A stretch of 64,000 nt of DNA from Paraburkholderia youngii (GTDB lineage: Bacteria; Pseudomonadota; Gammaproteobacteria; Burkholderiales; Burkholderiaceae): NCBI RefSeq assembly GCF_013366925.1, contig NZ_JAALDK010000001.1, positions 1,805,089 to 1,869,088 on the forward strand, read 5' to 3'. A program made the translations under genes and the position numbers. The notes beneath the pieces are model-generated. The model was not told where the DNA came from. It saw only the letters and a list, made by a program, of their open reading frames with translations, and did not search any database. Below, in pieces: positions 8,735 to 18,092 of the stretch (positions are counted from its first letter, which is position 1; every line of letters starts with the position of its first letter).

Positions 8735-10167
8735 CCGTTCGCGCAGAAGACAAATTCCAGTTCCTCTCTGACCGAGACAGGCCGCCCGTTATTGTAGACG
8801 CAAAGTATCACAAAACGGGAGTCGTTCGCTTTGATGGCAATCCGTTTATCGAGGCGCTCCCGCCCCTTGACCCGGATCGCAACGCCCTTCTCGCCAAGTT
8901 GGAAAACAACCCACCGAAACCGACACGTGCCACCCGCAACTCACCTGAAATCGTCCGTCTGATGGAACTCAGCACGATAGGTGATGTGGTCTATCCATTT
9001 ACCGACTACGCGAAGGCGGCTCTCGCAATAACGACCATGATTCGGGAATCCTATGTCGCGCGGAATCCGGTTACTAGTGTCGACATGCAGCGTCGACACG
9101 CAATTGCGGCGGGTGACGACGGAGTGCCCTTTCCGGCAAACTGGAAGTCGTCGGCAAAGGGCTACGGTATCTTCGGTATCACCGGGATGGGCAAGACGAC
9201 ATTTCTTGATGCCATATTGTTGCACTACCCCGAGGCGATACACCATAAACACTACCACGGAAAATCGCTCGTTGCCCTTCAGGTTGTCTATATTGTTCTT
9301 CGCATTCCACATGACGCAACGCTGAAGAGTCTGTGCATAGGATTCGTTGTCGAGATTGACCGGATTACAGGCAGCAAGAACGCTGAGAAAGCACGCACGA
9401 TCCGCAACATCGCACCCATGGTCGAATTGATGCGAACTGTGGCAACAGCCGTGTCGCTATCACTAATGGCGATAGATGAGTTGCAGAACCTTGGTGCCGC
9501 AAGGGGGGCGAATGCAGAGTACACCTTGAACCTTTTTGGCACCATCATCGAAAGGCTCGGAATCAGCCTTCTCGTGCTCGCGACGCCCGCCATCGGCATG
9601 GTCCTGCTGCAGGATGTCCGCAATGCCAGAAAGACAGTAACGACGGGAAGTGTATCCCTGACACCGATGATCAGGAATAGCGCGGAATGGTGTGACTTTT
9701 GCCATGTTCATTGGCAGTACACGTACACGAAAAAGCACGCGCGATTGACCAAGGATACATTGAAGGCCTGGTTTGAGGTCTCTGCCGGAGATACAGGGTT
9801 TGCCGTCGCCGCTTTCCAGATCGCACAGCGCAATGCGATCGGCGGCGTTGAGCACGTCGACGCCGATGGTTTTCGCCGCGTGATGGGTACTGACATGGCG
9901 ATACTTCAACCGGCCGTGAGCGCACTTCTTTCCGGTGACCCAGATCGCCTTAATAAATTCGAAGACCTCACTTTCCGTGATCCCAAGGTGCAGGCGCTGC
10001 TTGATTCAATTGGCGAGTTTCCACTCGGCGCGGATACCGACACCGGGGTGGAGGAGTTCGACGACCTCGCATCGGAAGCCTCGCCAACTCCTGCTAAGCG
10101 CCGACCGGGAGGACCGCGAACGGCCACCCGGAGAAACCCGTCGGACTTAGAGGCGTTAACAAAATGA
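8731..10167 (+). CDS. tnsC: TnsC, AAA+ ATPase regulator of the Tn7-like element
   Basis: This 478-residue protein has a Walker A loop GITGMGKTT near residues 149-157, Walker B LSLMAIDELQN with Asp249/Glu250, and a sensor-1-like LLVLATPA. TnsC polymerises on target DNA with ATP and links TnsD target recognition to TnsA-TnsB. The start overlaps the tnsB stop (ATGA). The last codons and the TGA at 10165-10167 lie at the IS5 insertion point. Joining the two TTAA copies that flank the IS keeps the frame open to about 11178, overlapping tnsD. The natural C-terminus was therefore probably different and the present one is IS-supplied. Confidence 0.85.
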   Translation: MTVRAEDKFQFLSDRDRPPVIVDAKYHKTGVVRFDGNPFIEALPPLDPDRNALLAKLENNPPKPTRATRNSPEIVRLMELSTIGDVVYPFTDYAKAALAITTMIRESYVARNPVTSVDMQRRHAIAAGDDGVPFPANWKSSAKGYGIFGITGMGKTTFLDAILLHYPEAIHHKHYHGKSLVALQVVYIVLRIPHDATLKSLCIGFVVEIDRITGSKNAEKARTIRNIAPMVELMRTVATAVSLSLMAIDELQNLGAARGANAEYTLNLFGTIIERLGISLLVLATPAIGMVLLQDVRNARKTVTTGSVSLTPMIRNSAEWCDFCHVHWQYTYTKKHARLTKDTLKAWFEVSAGDTGFAVAAFQIAQRNAIGGVEHVDADGFRRVMGTDMAILQPAVSALLSGDPDRLNKFEDLTFRDPKVQALLDSIGEFPLGADTDTGVEEFDDLASEASPTPAKRRPGGPRTATRRNPSDLEALTK

Positions 10168-10967
10168 GTTCTTCAGCTTTCGCCAGCAGATGATGCAGCA
10201 GGCAATTTTCATGAAGGCTTCATGGATGAATGCAAGACGTTCGAAGCGGATGCGCAGTCGTCGAAAGTTATGAAGCCACGAAATGGTGCGCTCGACCACC
10301 CAGCGTGTTTTGCCCAGTCCGCTGCCGTGGGGCTCGCCGCGTCGGGCGATTTCAGTCGCGATGCCGGCTGCGTGTAGCGGACGGCGGTATTTGTCGTGAT
10401 CGTAGCCCCGATCGCCTTGAACAATGCGGGGCTTCGAAAGCGGCCGGCCACGCTTGCCAGCAATGGGTGGGATGGCGTCAACCAGTGGGTGAAGCTGGGT
10501 AACATCGTTACGGTTGGCGCCCGTGAGAATTACCGCGAGCGGGATGCCCTGCGCTTCGGTGATGAGGTGGTGCTTTGAACCGGGTCGCGCGCGGTCCGTG
10601 GGATTCGGTCCCGTTTTTGACCTGCGCCCACGGCGCGGATCGAGGAGGAATCGACGACGACACGCGACCAGTCAATCTGGTCAGCCGCGCGCAGCCTGGC
10701 GAGCAGGACTTCATGCAGTCGGTCCCAGACGCCAGCAGCCTGCCAGTCCCGCAGACGGCGCCAGCAACTCATGCCGCTGCCGCAGCCCATCTCGCGTGGC
10801 AGCAGGTCCCAGCGCAGGCCTGTCTGAAGGATGAATAGGATGCCAGTGAGCAGCGCACGATCATCGAGCGGCCTGCGCCCAGGATAACGGCTTCGCCTTG
10901 GTTTGGGAGGGGGCAGTAACGGTTCAATGAGTGCCCAAAGTTCGTCGTCGAGTATGGGTTTAGCCAT
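10156..10967 (-). CDS. IS5-family transposase made by -1 frameshifting from two overlapping frames
   Basis: The first frame runs from ATG 10967 (MAKPILDDELWALIEPLLPP) and contains the IS4/IS5 N-terminal domain and VVVDSSSIRAV with the first catalytic Asp. At an A5 run (plus-strand TTTTT, 10614-10618) the protein signature jumps to the -1 frame. It continues KTGPNPTDRARPGSKHHLIT, GDRGYDHDKYRR (second Asp) and WVVERTISWLHNFRRLRIRF (catalytic Glu), ending IICWRKLKNSFC. The A-run plus overlapping frames is the usual programmed-frameshift arrangement in this IS group, so I do not treat it as a lesion. The TAA stop lies in the flanking TTAA. Confidence 0.8.
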
Positions 10968-11041
10968 GTCCTTTTCGTCGTCGAAACAATGAAAAGGTTA
11001 ACAGGATTCATCGAGAGTAAACAGCCCCTTTGTTCATTTTG
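10160..11041 (-). mobile_element. IS5-family (IS427-like) insertion sequence between tnsC and tnsD
   Basis: An element of about 882 bp bounded by the inverted repeat CAAAATGA (10160-10167) and TCATTTTG (11034-11041). Both sides are flanked by TTAA (10156-10159 and 11042-11045), read here as a target duplication; the true boundary could shift by a few bases if part of TTAA belongs to the IS. It encodes one transposase in two frames on the minus strand. Terminal symmetry and reading frames look complete, so this is probably a recent, possibly active copy. Confidence 0.75.
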
Positions 11042-11100
11042 TTAAGGTTTCTTATTCCCAGTAGAGAATCCGCTCGCATCCCCAACGAATTGACTCCGTC

Positions 11101-13270
11101 ATGTTTAGCCTTCCCTTCCGTCCACCGCCCCTGCCTGACGGGATTCTCGGGTCTTGGCTGGAACGCCTCCGCCTTTTAAATGGGGAGTGGGCCTGGCAAG
11201 ACCTGCGCCGATCCGCGGGCTACACATCCGCACCAGGCGGACAGATCACAGATGGGCCCGATTATTCACCGGAGCTTGGATCTTTATTGACGTCCCTCGG
11301 GACGACTTTCGAAGCGTCCCTGCTACATCTCACGACCTTCCCATACTGGCTCTCATTTGATGGTTCGTCACCCGGTTCCGGCGTTCTGCAGGGCACGTCT
11401 GCACTTCCTCTGCTCTGCGGTGCCTATGGAAAGCCACGACGCACAGTGCAGCGACTTGGACTAGTACGAAGCATGCCTGTCAATGGCCTCCGGTACTGTC
11501 CTGCTTGTCTCGTCACCGACCTCTCGAATTTCGGCGAACCCTACTGGCATCGATTCCATCAGCTACCCCTGGTAAGGTACTGTCCCATGCACCTTGTTGC
11601 GCTGCGTTCCGCCTGCCCCCGGTGTGGACGTGCTTTTTTCCCGGACATGAATGGTCGCAGTCCATTGCCGCGCCTTACCTGCCCCTGCGGGTTCGCCCTC
11701 TCGCAAGACAGGGAAACGATTACGCCCACTGCGCTGCAGGTGCGACACGCAGCGGTCAGCCTCGACGCACTTGCCAACCACTGCACAACATGGGATCGCA
11801 AACAGATGCGCGCATTCCTTCAATCCAAGCTGCACGGAACAAGCGCAATAACATGTCTCTTTGACGCGTGGGGCGACGAAACGGAAGCCGGCTCAAATAC
11901 GCTGATTAGAGATCCATGGCTGTTGCTGGAGGAGAATAAATCAGTCGACGGAATGCGAGCGCCTGCATGCTGCGCCCTTCTCGCAGCGTTAGGGATCGAC
12001 TTTAAGACAGCGGCCCGGGGCGCGGCGCGTACCAAGGCACCAGAACAGACGACCGCGCCCGAACCAACATCGCTACGCATGGCGACAAGCGTCGGGCGAG
12101 CGTGCGACATCCTGTCCGAACTGACGAACCGTTCACCGCACACCTCTCCGTCGCATTTCGGCATCCATTACTGGATAGTGCGAATTTGTGCCCCCGAGTG
12201 GTTTGCGCAACGGTTCCCGCAGAGCAAATGTCGCCCGCTTCCATCCGTGACTGCGGACCGCGCGGCCATCCGACACCATCTCGCTCGAGTCGCGGCAACG
12301 AGCCCTTCCAGCTACGCGGTGAGCCTAGTGCGGCACTGTAGTGCCGCACAGCGGGCGCGAGTCCGGGACCGGGAATGGCTAGATCAACTAAGCGACCATA
12401 CGCTGCGCGCCGGACCCACCGACAAAAGCAAGCGTCGCTCTGATCGGCATCAGGCATCGTTCGACGTTGCCGCCGACAAATTTCTACAGGAAGCGTGTAC
12501 CCGACCTCGCCCAGGCGAAAGCGGCCCTTTTGCGCCGGAAGTCCGAGGCGCCGTTGAGAGCACCGTCCTATGGCTCAGGAATATCATATTGGGTCGTTCG
12601 GCTGAAAGATCCGCATTGGCTTAAAAAGCACTTTCCTCAGACCAGAGCCCTAACCGTCCCTTCACTGCGGGATGATCGCGTATATCTCAGGCGACGGCTG
12701 TCTGGAGATTGCGACGCTGGAATGACTCACAGCGCGTGGGTTCTGGCGTGGCAGTCGGCCGCAGGACATCGTGCGCGAATCCGCGACCCGAAGTGGCTTG
12801 AGCAGCAATGGTCGCGCACCATTCTGCATTACAAACCGCGGGCGGTGAAGCCAACCCCGGGTACTACCCGCCTGGTGTCCGAAAAGGAAGAAATGCGCCG
12901 CGCAACATGGACGTCCAGGCTGAGTGCCGTCGAAGCAGCGCTTGAGCTTCATGACACAGGTACTCGATGCATGCTCACCGAACTCGCGGAGCGCGCCGGT
13001 CTGTCGTACTGGTCGACGCGCTACCTGTTACGGACAGTGCCAGCCCTCCGGGAGAAACTGCGCCTGTTGTCTTCCAAATGCGACCATTCACAGGAGATCC
13101 GTTTTGAGCGTGCAGCGCAGGAGCTTCATGCTGTCGGGGTGCCGCTGTCTGGGGACTCGCTACTACGGGAAGCCCGGATGGGACATAACTCGCAAAACCG
13201 GAAACTTGCACGTGAATTTTTATCCGGCATGGAGGCCATCCGTGCGCTCCCCGCACCGAGGCAACCCTGA
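11101..13270 (+). pseudogene. tnsD: TnsD/TniQ target-selection protein, split by a frameshift
   Basis: The first frame (11101-12624) has the TniQ fold FRPPPLPDGILGSWLERLRL and zinc-binding cysteines (CPAC at residue 133, then YCPMH, CPRC, CPCG). A DNA-binding module follows: HYWIVRICAPEWFAQRFPQ...LPSVTADRAAIRHHL...QRARVRDREWLDQ. The second frame (open from 12467) continues with a second copy of that module (SYWVVRLKDPHWLKKHFPQ...VPSLRDDRVYLRRRL...HRARIRDPKWLEQQW). Homology crosses frames near 12480-12500, consistent with one extra base or two missing. The joined product would be about 720 residues. TnsD binds the attachment site and recruits TnsC. It is a pseudogene unless the indel is a read error. 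Confidence 0.7.
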
Positions 13271-13435
13271 GCCGCCCCCCCGGCCGGGAACCGCTAGGAT
13301 TTGCATTTGATCCTGCGCAGCCGCATCACTGCCGGCGGCAGCGTTCCGGAAATCTGGTCAGTGCCGCTAACACCCATGGCAGTGGTCGCACACGACGCTG
13401 GCTATGGTTTTCTCGATCATCTCGAGAGTGCGGTC

Positions 13436-13889
13436 TTAATCGGCGGGTTGAGCTGTCGGATCTACGAGGCACTCATAGGTCGATCGCAGGATGCTACGCG
13501 GGCGGCATCGATTGCAGACAACCGCCAGATAGATGACGTCGATCGTTCTGGAAACGAAGGTCCCTTCGTCGACGGATTCGTTCTCCAAATACGCAAGATG
13601 AAACTCGCTCATATCGACGGGGCCGCGGCACTTGGCGCAGCTTTCGACAGGACCCACCCCCGGGTGACAGATTGGCACGTTCTCTTCCGTCATAACTTCG
13701 TCGCGGCGTACTCCCCAGACAGCGCTTGGAGCAGTAACACTCGAGACCGTAAGTATCGATGATGTCAACCTCGGGCAAGGCTTTGCTGAAGTCCACGCGC
13801 TCCCATCCCCGTGAAATATTGAACATACTCTGCCAGATTCGCCTGAAACATGTAAAACACTCGTACTCGTCGTCCACGATCGTGTCCAT
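13436..13889 (-). pseudogene. Small Cys-rich (zinc-ribbon-like) cargo protein, frameshifted
   Basis: From ATG 13889 (GAGG, 5 nt upstream) the frame reads MDTIVDDEYECFTCFRRIWQ and LECYCSKRCL. Near the C4 run at 13713-13716 the sensible sequence moves to another frame: GVRRDEVMTEENVPICHPGV, ESCAKCRGPVDMSEFHLAYL, VVCNRCRP, stopping at 13436. Four cysteine pairs or clusters (CFTC, CYCSKRC, CAKC, CNRC) suggest structural zinc sites. I do not recognise the family. Its position after tnsD makes it Tn7 cargo. The single-base break may be a sequencing error, so the gene could be intact in the cell. Confidence 0.45.
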
Positions 13890-14790
13890 GGCTACCTCGT
13901 CAAATCCGGGATTGATCAACCATGTTAGGCCAGATATTTGCCGGCGGTTGCGCGCATCCGTCCACGGCGTGATAACGGGTGTTATCACCGCCACGCTTCG
14001 CGGCCCGGAAACGGACGACAGGTTGCTTGCTGTGTCCCCGCTAAGTTCAAACGTCGTGGTGCCAGCTAACTAGAAATGTCGCATTTGACTTGCCGTTTTT
14101 TGTTTTTATTTGAGGTTTTGGGGTGGGGCGGCGAAGCCGCCCCCCGTCCCTCCGTCCTGTTCGTGCTGACTTCGAGAATCGCCTGATTGATGTCGGCAAC
14201 CCCGATTGCGCGCTGCTTCTTCAGACCTACCAGCGCCTTCTTTGCCTGAACCTGCTCGCCGCAGTGCGTGCGCGATGGTGAGCCCGCCGCACGCCGATCA
14301 TCGCGGATGGCCTGTACGCGGCGTGCGACTTCCAGTGCGTGCGCGAGGCGCTTGTTCTCGATCTCCGCGCCCTGATCGATCCGCGTGATGCGGTCGTATT
14401 GACGGTAGGGCAGTGCCGCACCACTGGCCTGCACCTCGATCACGCCATCGGGATACTCGACGACCTCAACATATTCATGCATAAGCCCCCGGCTTACGGG
14501 CGTGTCATCGAGCAGGTACAGCACACGGTCATACTGCACCGTCAGCGCATTCGAGATCCTGCGCGGCACACGATAGGCCAGGATCTGCCGCAGATCCTCG
14601 TCGGCGTGCAGCGGCCGGTGCGCATCGTAGTCGCTCCTGGGTGGCTTGCCGAACCGCCGGTTGAAGTCAGCGATGAAGGAGGGCGCATACGCATTCGCGG
14701 CTTCCCGCGTGCTGATCCCGCGCAGCCTCAGCTCCTTGACCAGCCGGTCCTGCAGTGTCTGGTTGGCGCGTTCCACGCGTCCCTTGGCAA

Positions 14791-15129
14791 AAGCAGTCAA
14801 CTGCACGCGATCTGACCGATGAAGCACAGTTATTCCGGGTCACGCATCCCTTCCATCCGTTGTATGGGCGAGAGTTCGCGCTTGCGGATCGGCGCAACAC
14901 TTGGGGAGAAGACCGCGTCTACTTCCACGACGACCGCGGTGACCTGAAACGTATGCCGGCAGCCTGGACGAGCGCCGCGGCGCCCAATGCATTCGAGACG
15001 GTTTCGGCGGGGCGATCGCATTTCCGCATCGAAGATCTGTTGCAGTTGACCATGCTAATTGCGCGGTACAGAGAAACAAGCAGACAAGCCAAAAGGCGGG
15101 CAGGCAGGCGCAAGCTGTCAAGCAAATAA
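14791..15129 (+). CDS. DUF5372 family protein of the serine-recombinase element
   Basis: The conserved core is FRVTHPFHPLYGREFALADR, then TWGEDRVYFHDDRG, LPAAWT-like MPAAWTSAAAPNAFETVSAG and FRIEDLLQLTMLI, matching small DUF5372 proteins that accompany recombinase modules. Function is unknown; the family appears to travel with this type of recombinase. The N-terminus is uncertain: the in-frame ATG at 14755 lies outside the element in antisense ISNCY sequence. No ATG or GTG occurs in frame between the junction and the conserved core, so initiation may use a CTG (14812) or fused codons. The end at 15129 is firm. Confidence 0.5.
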   Translation, partial: KQSTARDLTDEAQLFRVTHPFHPLYGREFALADRRNTWGEDRVYFHDDRGDLKRMPAAWTSAAAPNAFETVSAGRSHFRIEDLLQLTMLIARYRETSRQAKRRAGRRKLSSK

Positions 15130-15132
15130 TGC

Positions 15133-15290
15133 CATATGTGTAAAATAAATTATGCCATTTTCAGAAACCGATGTGCTTCGTCTCGGACCAGAATAAGTGT
15201 CTATCCGTTCTTCTACGGGGAGTGCCTGACGGAGTTCTCGAAAATCACCTTGACATCGGCTATATATGGGCATAATTTACATTACATATG
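15133..15290. promoter_or_regulatory. Inverted-repeat pair flanking the control region of the HTH gene
   Basis: CATATGTG..AAATTATGCC (15133-15156) and GGCATAATTTACATTACATATG (15269-15290) are near-identical sequences in opposite orientation. The second overlaps the ATG (15288) of the HTH gene. The AT-rich region between them is the only non-coding stretch of the element. Inference: an operator pair for autoregulation by the HTH protein, or recombinase subsites. Confidence 0.4.
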
Positions 15291-15755
15291 ACTCGTACAC
15301 GAAAGCCCGATCCCAAACTCACTGCTCTCGAAGAGAGTGGCACGGTGAATCCGCGCCCTCATGACATCGATGATCCTGCCTTCATTGACAGCGACTTCTT
15401 CGATCCCCGGGATCTGGTTCAAGTCCGATACGAAATGCTGCGACGCGTACGCGTCGAAGGGCAAACCGTCGCGGATGCCGCCGCACACTTCGGAGTCAGC
15501 CGGCCGACCTTCTACAAGGCGCAGGCCGACTTCGAGCGCGATGGCCTGGCCGGTCTGCTGCCGGTCAAGCGCGGCCCACACGGACCTCACAAGATCACCG
15601 ATGAGGTGATGCGCTTCATCGAAGAAGCGCGCGTGACTCACGCTGAGCCGGAAGTGCAGGAGCTGGTTGATCTGATTGCGGAACAGTTTGGCACGGCGGT
15701 GCATCGACGCACCGTGGAACGCGCCCTGGCGCGTTTGAAAAAAAAACTACGGTAA
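15288..15755 (+). CDS. Helix-turn-helix protein of the serine-recombinase element
   Basis: This 155-residue protein starts MTRTRKPDPKLTALEESG. A clear HTH follows at about residues 55-78 (VRVEGQTVADAAAHFGVSRP, FYKAQADFERDGLAGLLP), and a second transposase-like HTH near the C-terminus (DLIAEQFGTAVHRRTVERAL). The fold resembles the N-terminal DNA-binding part of IS630/IS481-type transposases without a catalytic domain. It probably acts as repressor or accessory factor for the recombinase. The gene ends in a run of nine A's (15738-15746) read as three Lys codons. The -1 frame is open from there into the next small frame, so a frameshifted fusion is possible. Confidence 0.6.
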   Translation: MTRTRKPDPKLTALEESGTVNPRPHDIDDPAFIDSDFFDPRDLVQVRYEMLRRVRVEGQTVADAAAHFGVSRPTFYKAQADFERDGLAGLLPVKRGPHGPHKITDEVMRFIEEARVTHAEPEVQELVDLIAEQFGTAVHRRTVERALARLKKKLR

Positions 15756-15808
15756 ATCCTCCCGTAACGGCGCGCGATACCCAGTCCCTGAGCCAAAGCT
15801 ACGAGATC

Positions 15809-16042
15809 TTGCGGCAGGAGGCTCTCGAGCCCGGCGGAGGTGGTCCCACTCTGATGCGTGGCCGTGCGCTGTTCATGTTCAAAGGCATGGCGATCTGGAT
15901 GAAGTCTGTGACCGAAGCGTTTCCGTTTAGTCCATTACCGGTTGCGCGCCCGAGTGGGCTGAACCTGCCTGCCGGTCTCGAACAGAATCTGGTCGCCGTC
16001 GTGGCGACGATGGCAATTGCGACAGCGGAGGTGATGGCATGA
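15809..16042 (+). CDS. Small protein preceding the recombinase, unknown function
   Basis: An open frame of at least 77 codons (MFKGMAIWMKSVTEAFPF, ending GLEQNLVAVVATMAIATAEV) overlaps the recombinase start by 4 nt (ATGA), so it is very likely translated. Its own start is unclear: TTG 15809 lacks a good Shine-Dalgarno sequence, and the frame is open upstream to the A9 run at the end of the HTH gene. A GGAGGT lies 12 nt before ATG 15854. I do not recognise the family; the position between HTH and recombinase genes suggests an accessory factor. Confidence 0.45.
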   Translation: MRQEALEPGGGGPTLMRGRALFMFKGMAIWMKSVTEAFPFSPLPVARPSGLNLPAGLEQNLVAVVATMAIATAEVMA

Positions 16043-18092
16043 CCGATCAGACGCACGCGAAAGTTCAGGCCCGGCATCTGAAGAGAAACGCCTACCTGTA
16101 TGTCAGGCAGTCTACGTTGCGACAGCTGTTTGAGAATACCGAGAGCACCGAGCGCCAATACAACCTGCGACAACGCGCGATTGCGCTCGGATGGCGCACT
16201 GATCAGGTGGTCGTCATCGACTCGGACCTCGGACTGTCTGGCGCGTCCTCGGTTGATCGCCGGGGTTCCAGCGCCCGGTCGCTGAGGTGAGCCTGGGCCG
16301 CGCCGGAATTGTGATGGGGCTCGAAGTGTCGCGCCTGGCGCGCAACTCCACCGACTGGCATCGGCTACTAGAAATTTGCGCACTGGCCGACTGTCTGATC
16401 CTTGACGAGGATGGCGTCTACGATCCCGCGCACTTCAATGACCGATTGCTGCTTGGCCTGAAGGGCACGATGAGCGAGGCTGAATTGCACGTCATGCGGG
16501 CACGACTGCGCGGCGGCATCCTCAATAAGGCACGTCGCGGCGAGCTGGAGACGCGCTTGCCCATCGGCTTTGTCTACGACACCGAATCGCGCGTTCGTCT
16601 GGATCCCGACGCACGTATCCAGGAAAGCATCCGTCATCTCTTCCGCACGTTTCGGCGCACCGGTTCGGCCACTGCAACCGTCAAGGCCTTTCGTGAGCAG
16701 GGCCTTCTGTTCCCGCATCGGGTCCATCACGGAGTTCGCAAAGATGATGTGCTGTGGAGCGAGCTCGAGCACTCACGCGTACTGTGGGTTCTGCATCATC
16801 CGCGGTACGCAGGTGCGTACTGCTTCGGGCGCACGCGCTATCGAAACCATCCCGATGGGCAGAAAGTCTCCGCCCGGCTGCCCTCTGCGGAATGGCTGTC
16901 GCTGATTCCCGACGCCCACGAGGCTTATGTGAGCTGGGAAGAGTTTGAACAGAATGTTCAGGTGTTGCGCGAGAATGCTCACGCACTGGGCATCGATCGG
17001 GAAAGAGGGGCACCACGTGAGGGCCCGGCGCTGTTGCAGGGCCTGGCGATATGTGCCAGATGCGGTGAGCGGATGACAGTGCGCTATCACGTCAAGGGCA
17101 CACACAGGGTGCCGGACTACATGTGCCAGCGCCACGGCGTCAAACATGGGCGGCCGGTGTGCCAGCATGTTCACGGTGGCGAGCTTGACAAGGCCATCGG
17201 CAGGCTGCTCGTGGAGACAGTCACGCCGGTCACGCTTGAAGTCGCGCTTGCGGTACAGGAAGAACTCGAGAGCCGTTCTGACGAGCGCGACCGACTGCAC
17301 CGCCAGGAGTTCGAACGAGCACGCTACGAGGCCGATCTGGCGCGGCGCCGCTATATGCAAGTGGATCCAGCGAATCGATTGGTCGCGGACTCGCTTGAAT
17401 CGGAATGGAATCAGGCGCTACGCGCTCTTACCGAAGCTCAGGATCACTACGAAAAGCAGCGCGAAGCTGATCGCGCAGGACTTAACGATAAACAGCGTGC
17501 GAACATCATGACACTCGCCAGAGACTTCCCTCGTCTATGGAACGATCCGCGCACACCGGATCGCGAGCGAAAGCGCATGGCGCGACTGCTCATCGCCGAC
17601 GCGACTTTGCTCAAGGGTGCAGACATCTGCGTTCAGATACGCTTTAATGGCGGCGCCACGCATACGCTACATGTGCCGCTGTCCAAGCCGGCGTGGATAT
17701 TGCGGCAAACCCCTCGCGCAGTCATTGCCGAAATGGACCGGCTTCTCAACGAGTACACCGAGAGTGAAACGGCAGAGCAGCTTAACCGTCAGGGGCTCGC
17801 CTCCGGCTGGGGCAAGCGGTTTACTTCCAGAATGATCACGCGGCTTCGACTATCCCACAAGCTACCCAGTCATCATGACAGGCTGCGCGCACGCGGAATG
17901 CTCACCCTGGACGAGATCGCAGAGCGGTTGAACGTGATGCCGACGACAATCAAGACATGGCGTCGTGCAGGCCTGCTTATAGCGCATCGCTACGACGACA
18001 AGGGCGGCTATCTCTTCGAACCGCCCGGCGCCGAAGCGCCGGTGAAATTCCAGCACCAGGGAAAGACCCGTGGCCGACGCTCGGCCGCATAA
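16039..18092 (+). pseudogene. Large serine recombinase with a single frameshift
   Basis: The start at 16039 has an ideal GGAGGT 6 nt upstream. Residues 1-75 contain the catalytic Ser motif YLYVRQSTLRQ. The frame breaks at the G4 run 16262-16265 (VDRRG then out of frame) and the next frame continues FQRPVAEVSLGRAGIVMGLE, VSRLARNSTDWHRLLEICAL and LLGLKGTMSEAELHVMRARL. A recombinase domain, a zinc ribbon (CARCGERM, CQRHGVKHGRPVC), a coiled-coil (about residues 310-400) and a C-terminal HTH (LTLDEIAERLNVMPTTIKTW) follow. Joined length is about 684 residues. It integrates and excises the element by Ser-linked DNA cleavage. It is dead only if the 1-nt loss is real. Confidence 0.7.

Larger units (their letters stand above)
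5444..14070 (+). mobile_element. Decayed Tn7-like transposon core (tnsA-tnsB-tnsC-tnsD plus cargo)
   Basis: Four collinear genes in the Tn7 order are present: TnsA-type endonuclease, DDE transposase TnsB, AAA+ regulator TnsC and the TniQ-domain target selector TnsD. They are followed by a Cys-rich gene on the opposite strand. Only about 40 bp separate the T6SS gene remnant from tnsA, too short for a normal set of TnsB-binding end repeats, so the left end has probably been lost. The right end is not visible; ISNCY and IS256 sequences occupy the place where it might be. With tnsA damaged, tnsC modified by an IS and tnsD frameshifted, it is very likely immobile. Boundaries are approximate. Confidence 0.65.

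Noticed and set aside
10530..10967. IS5 transposase break treated as a pseudogene lesion
   Set aside because: The slip lies at an A5 run with overlapping frames, the normal programmed frameshift of this IS group.
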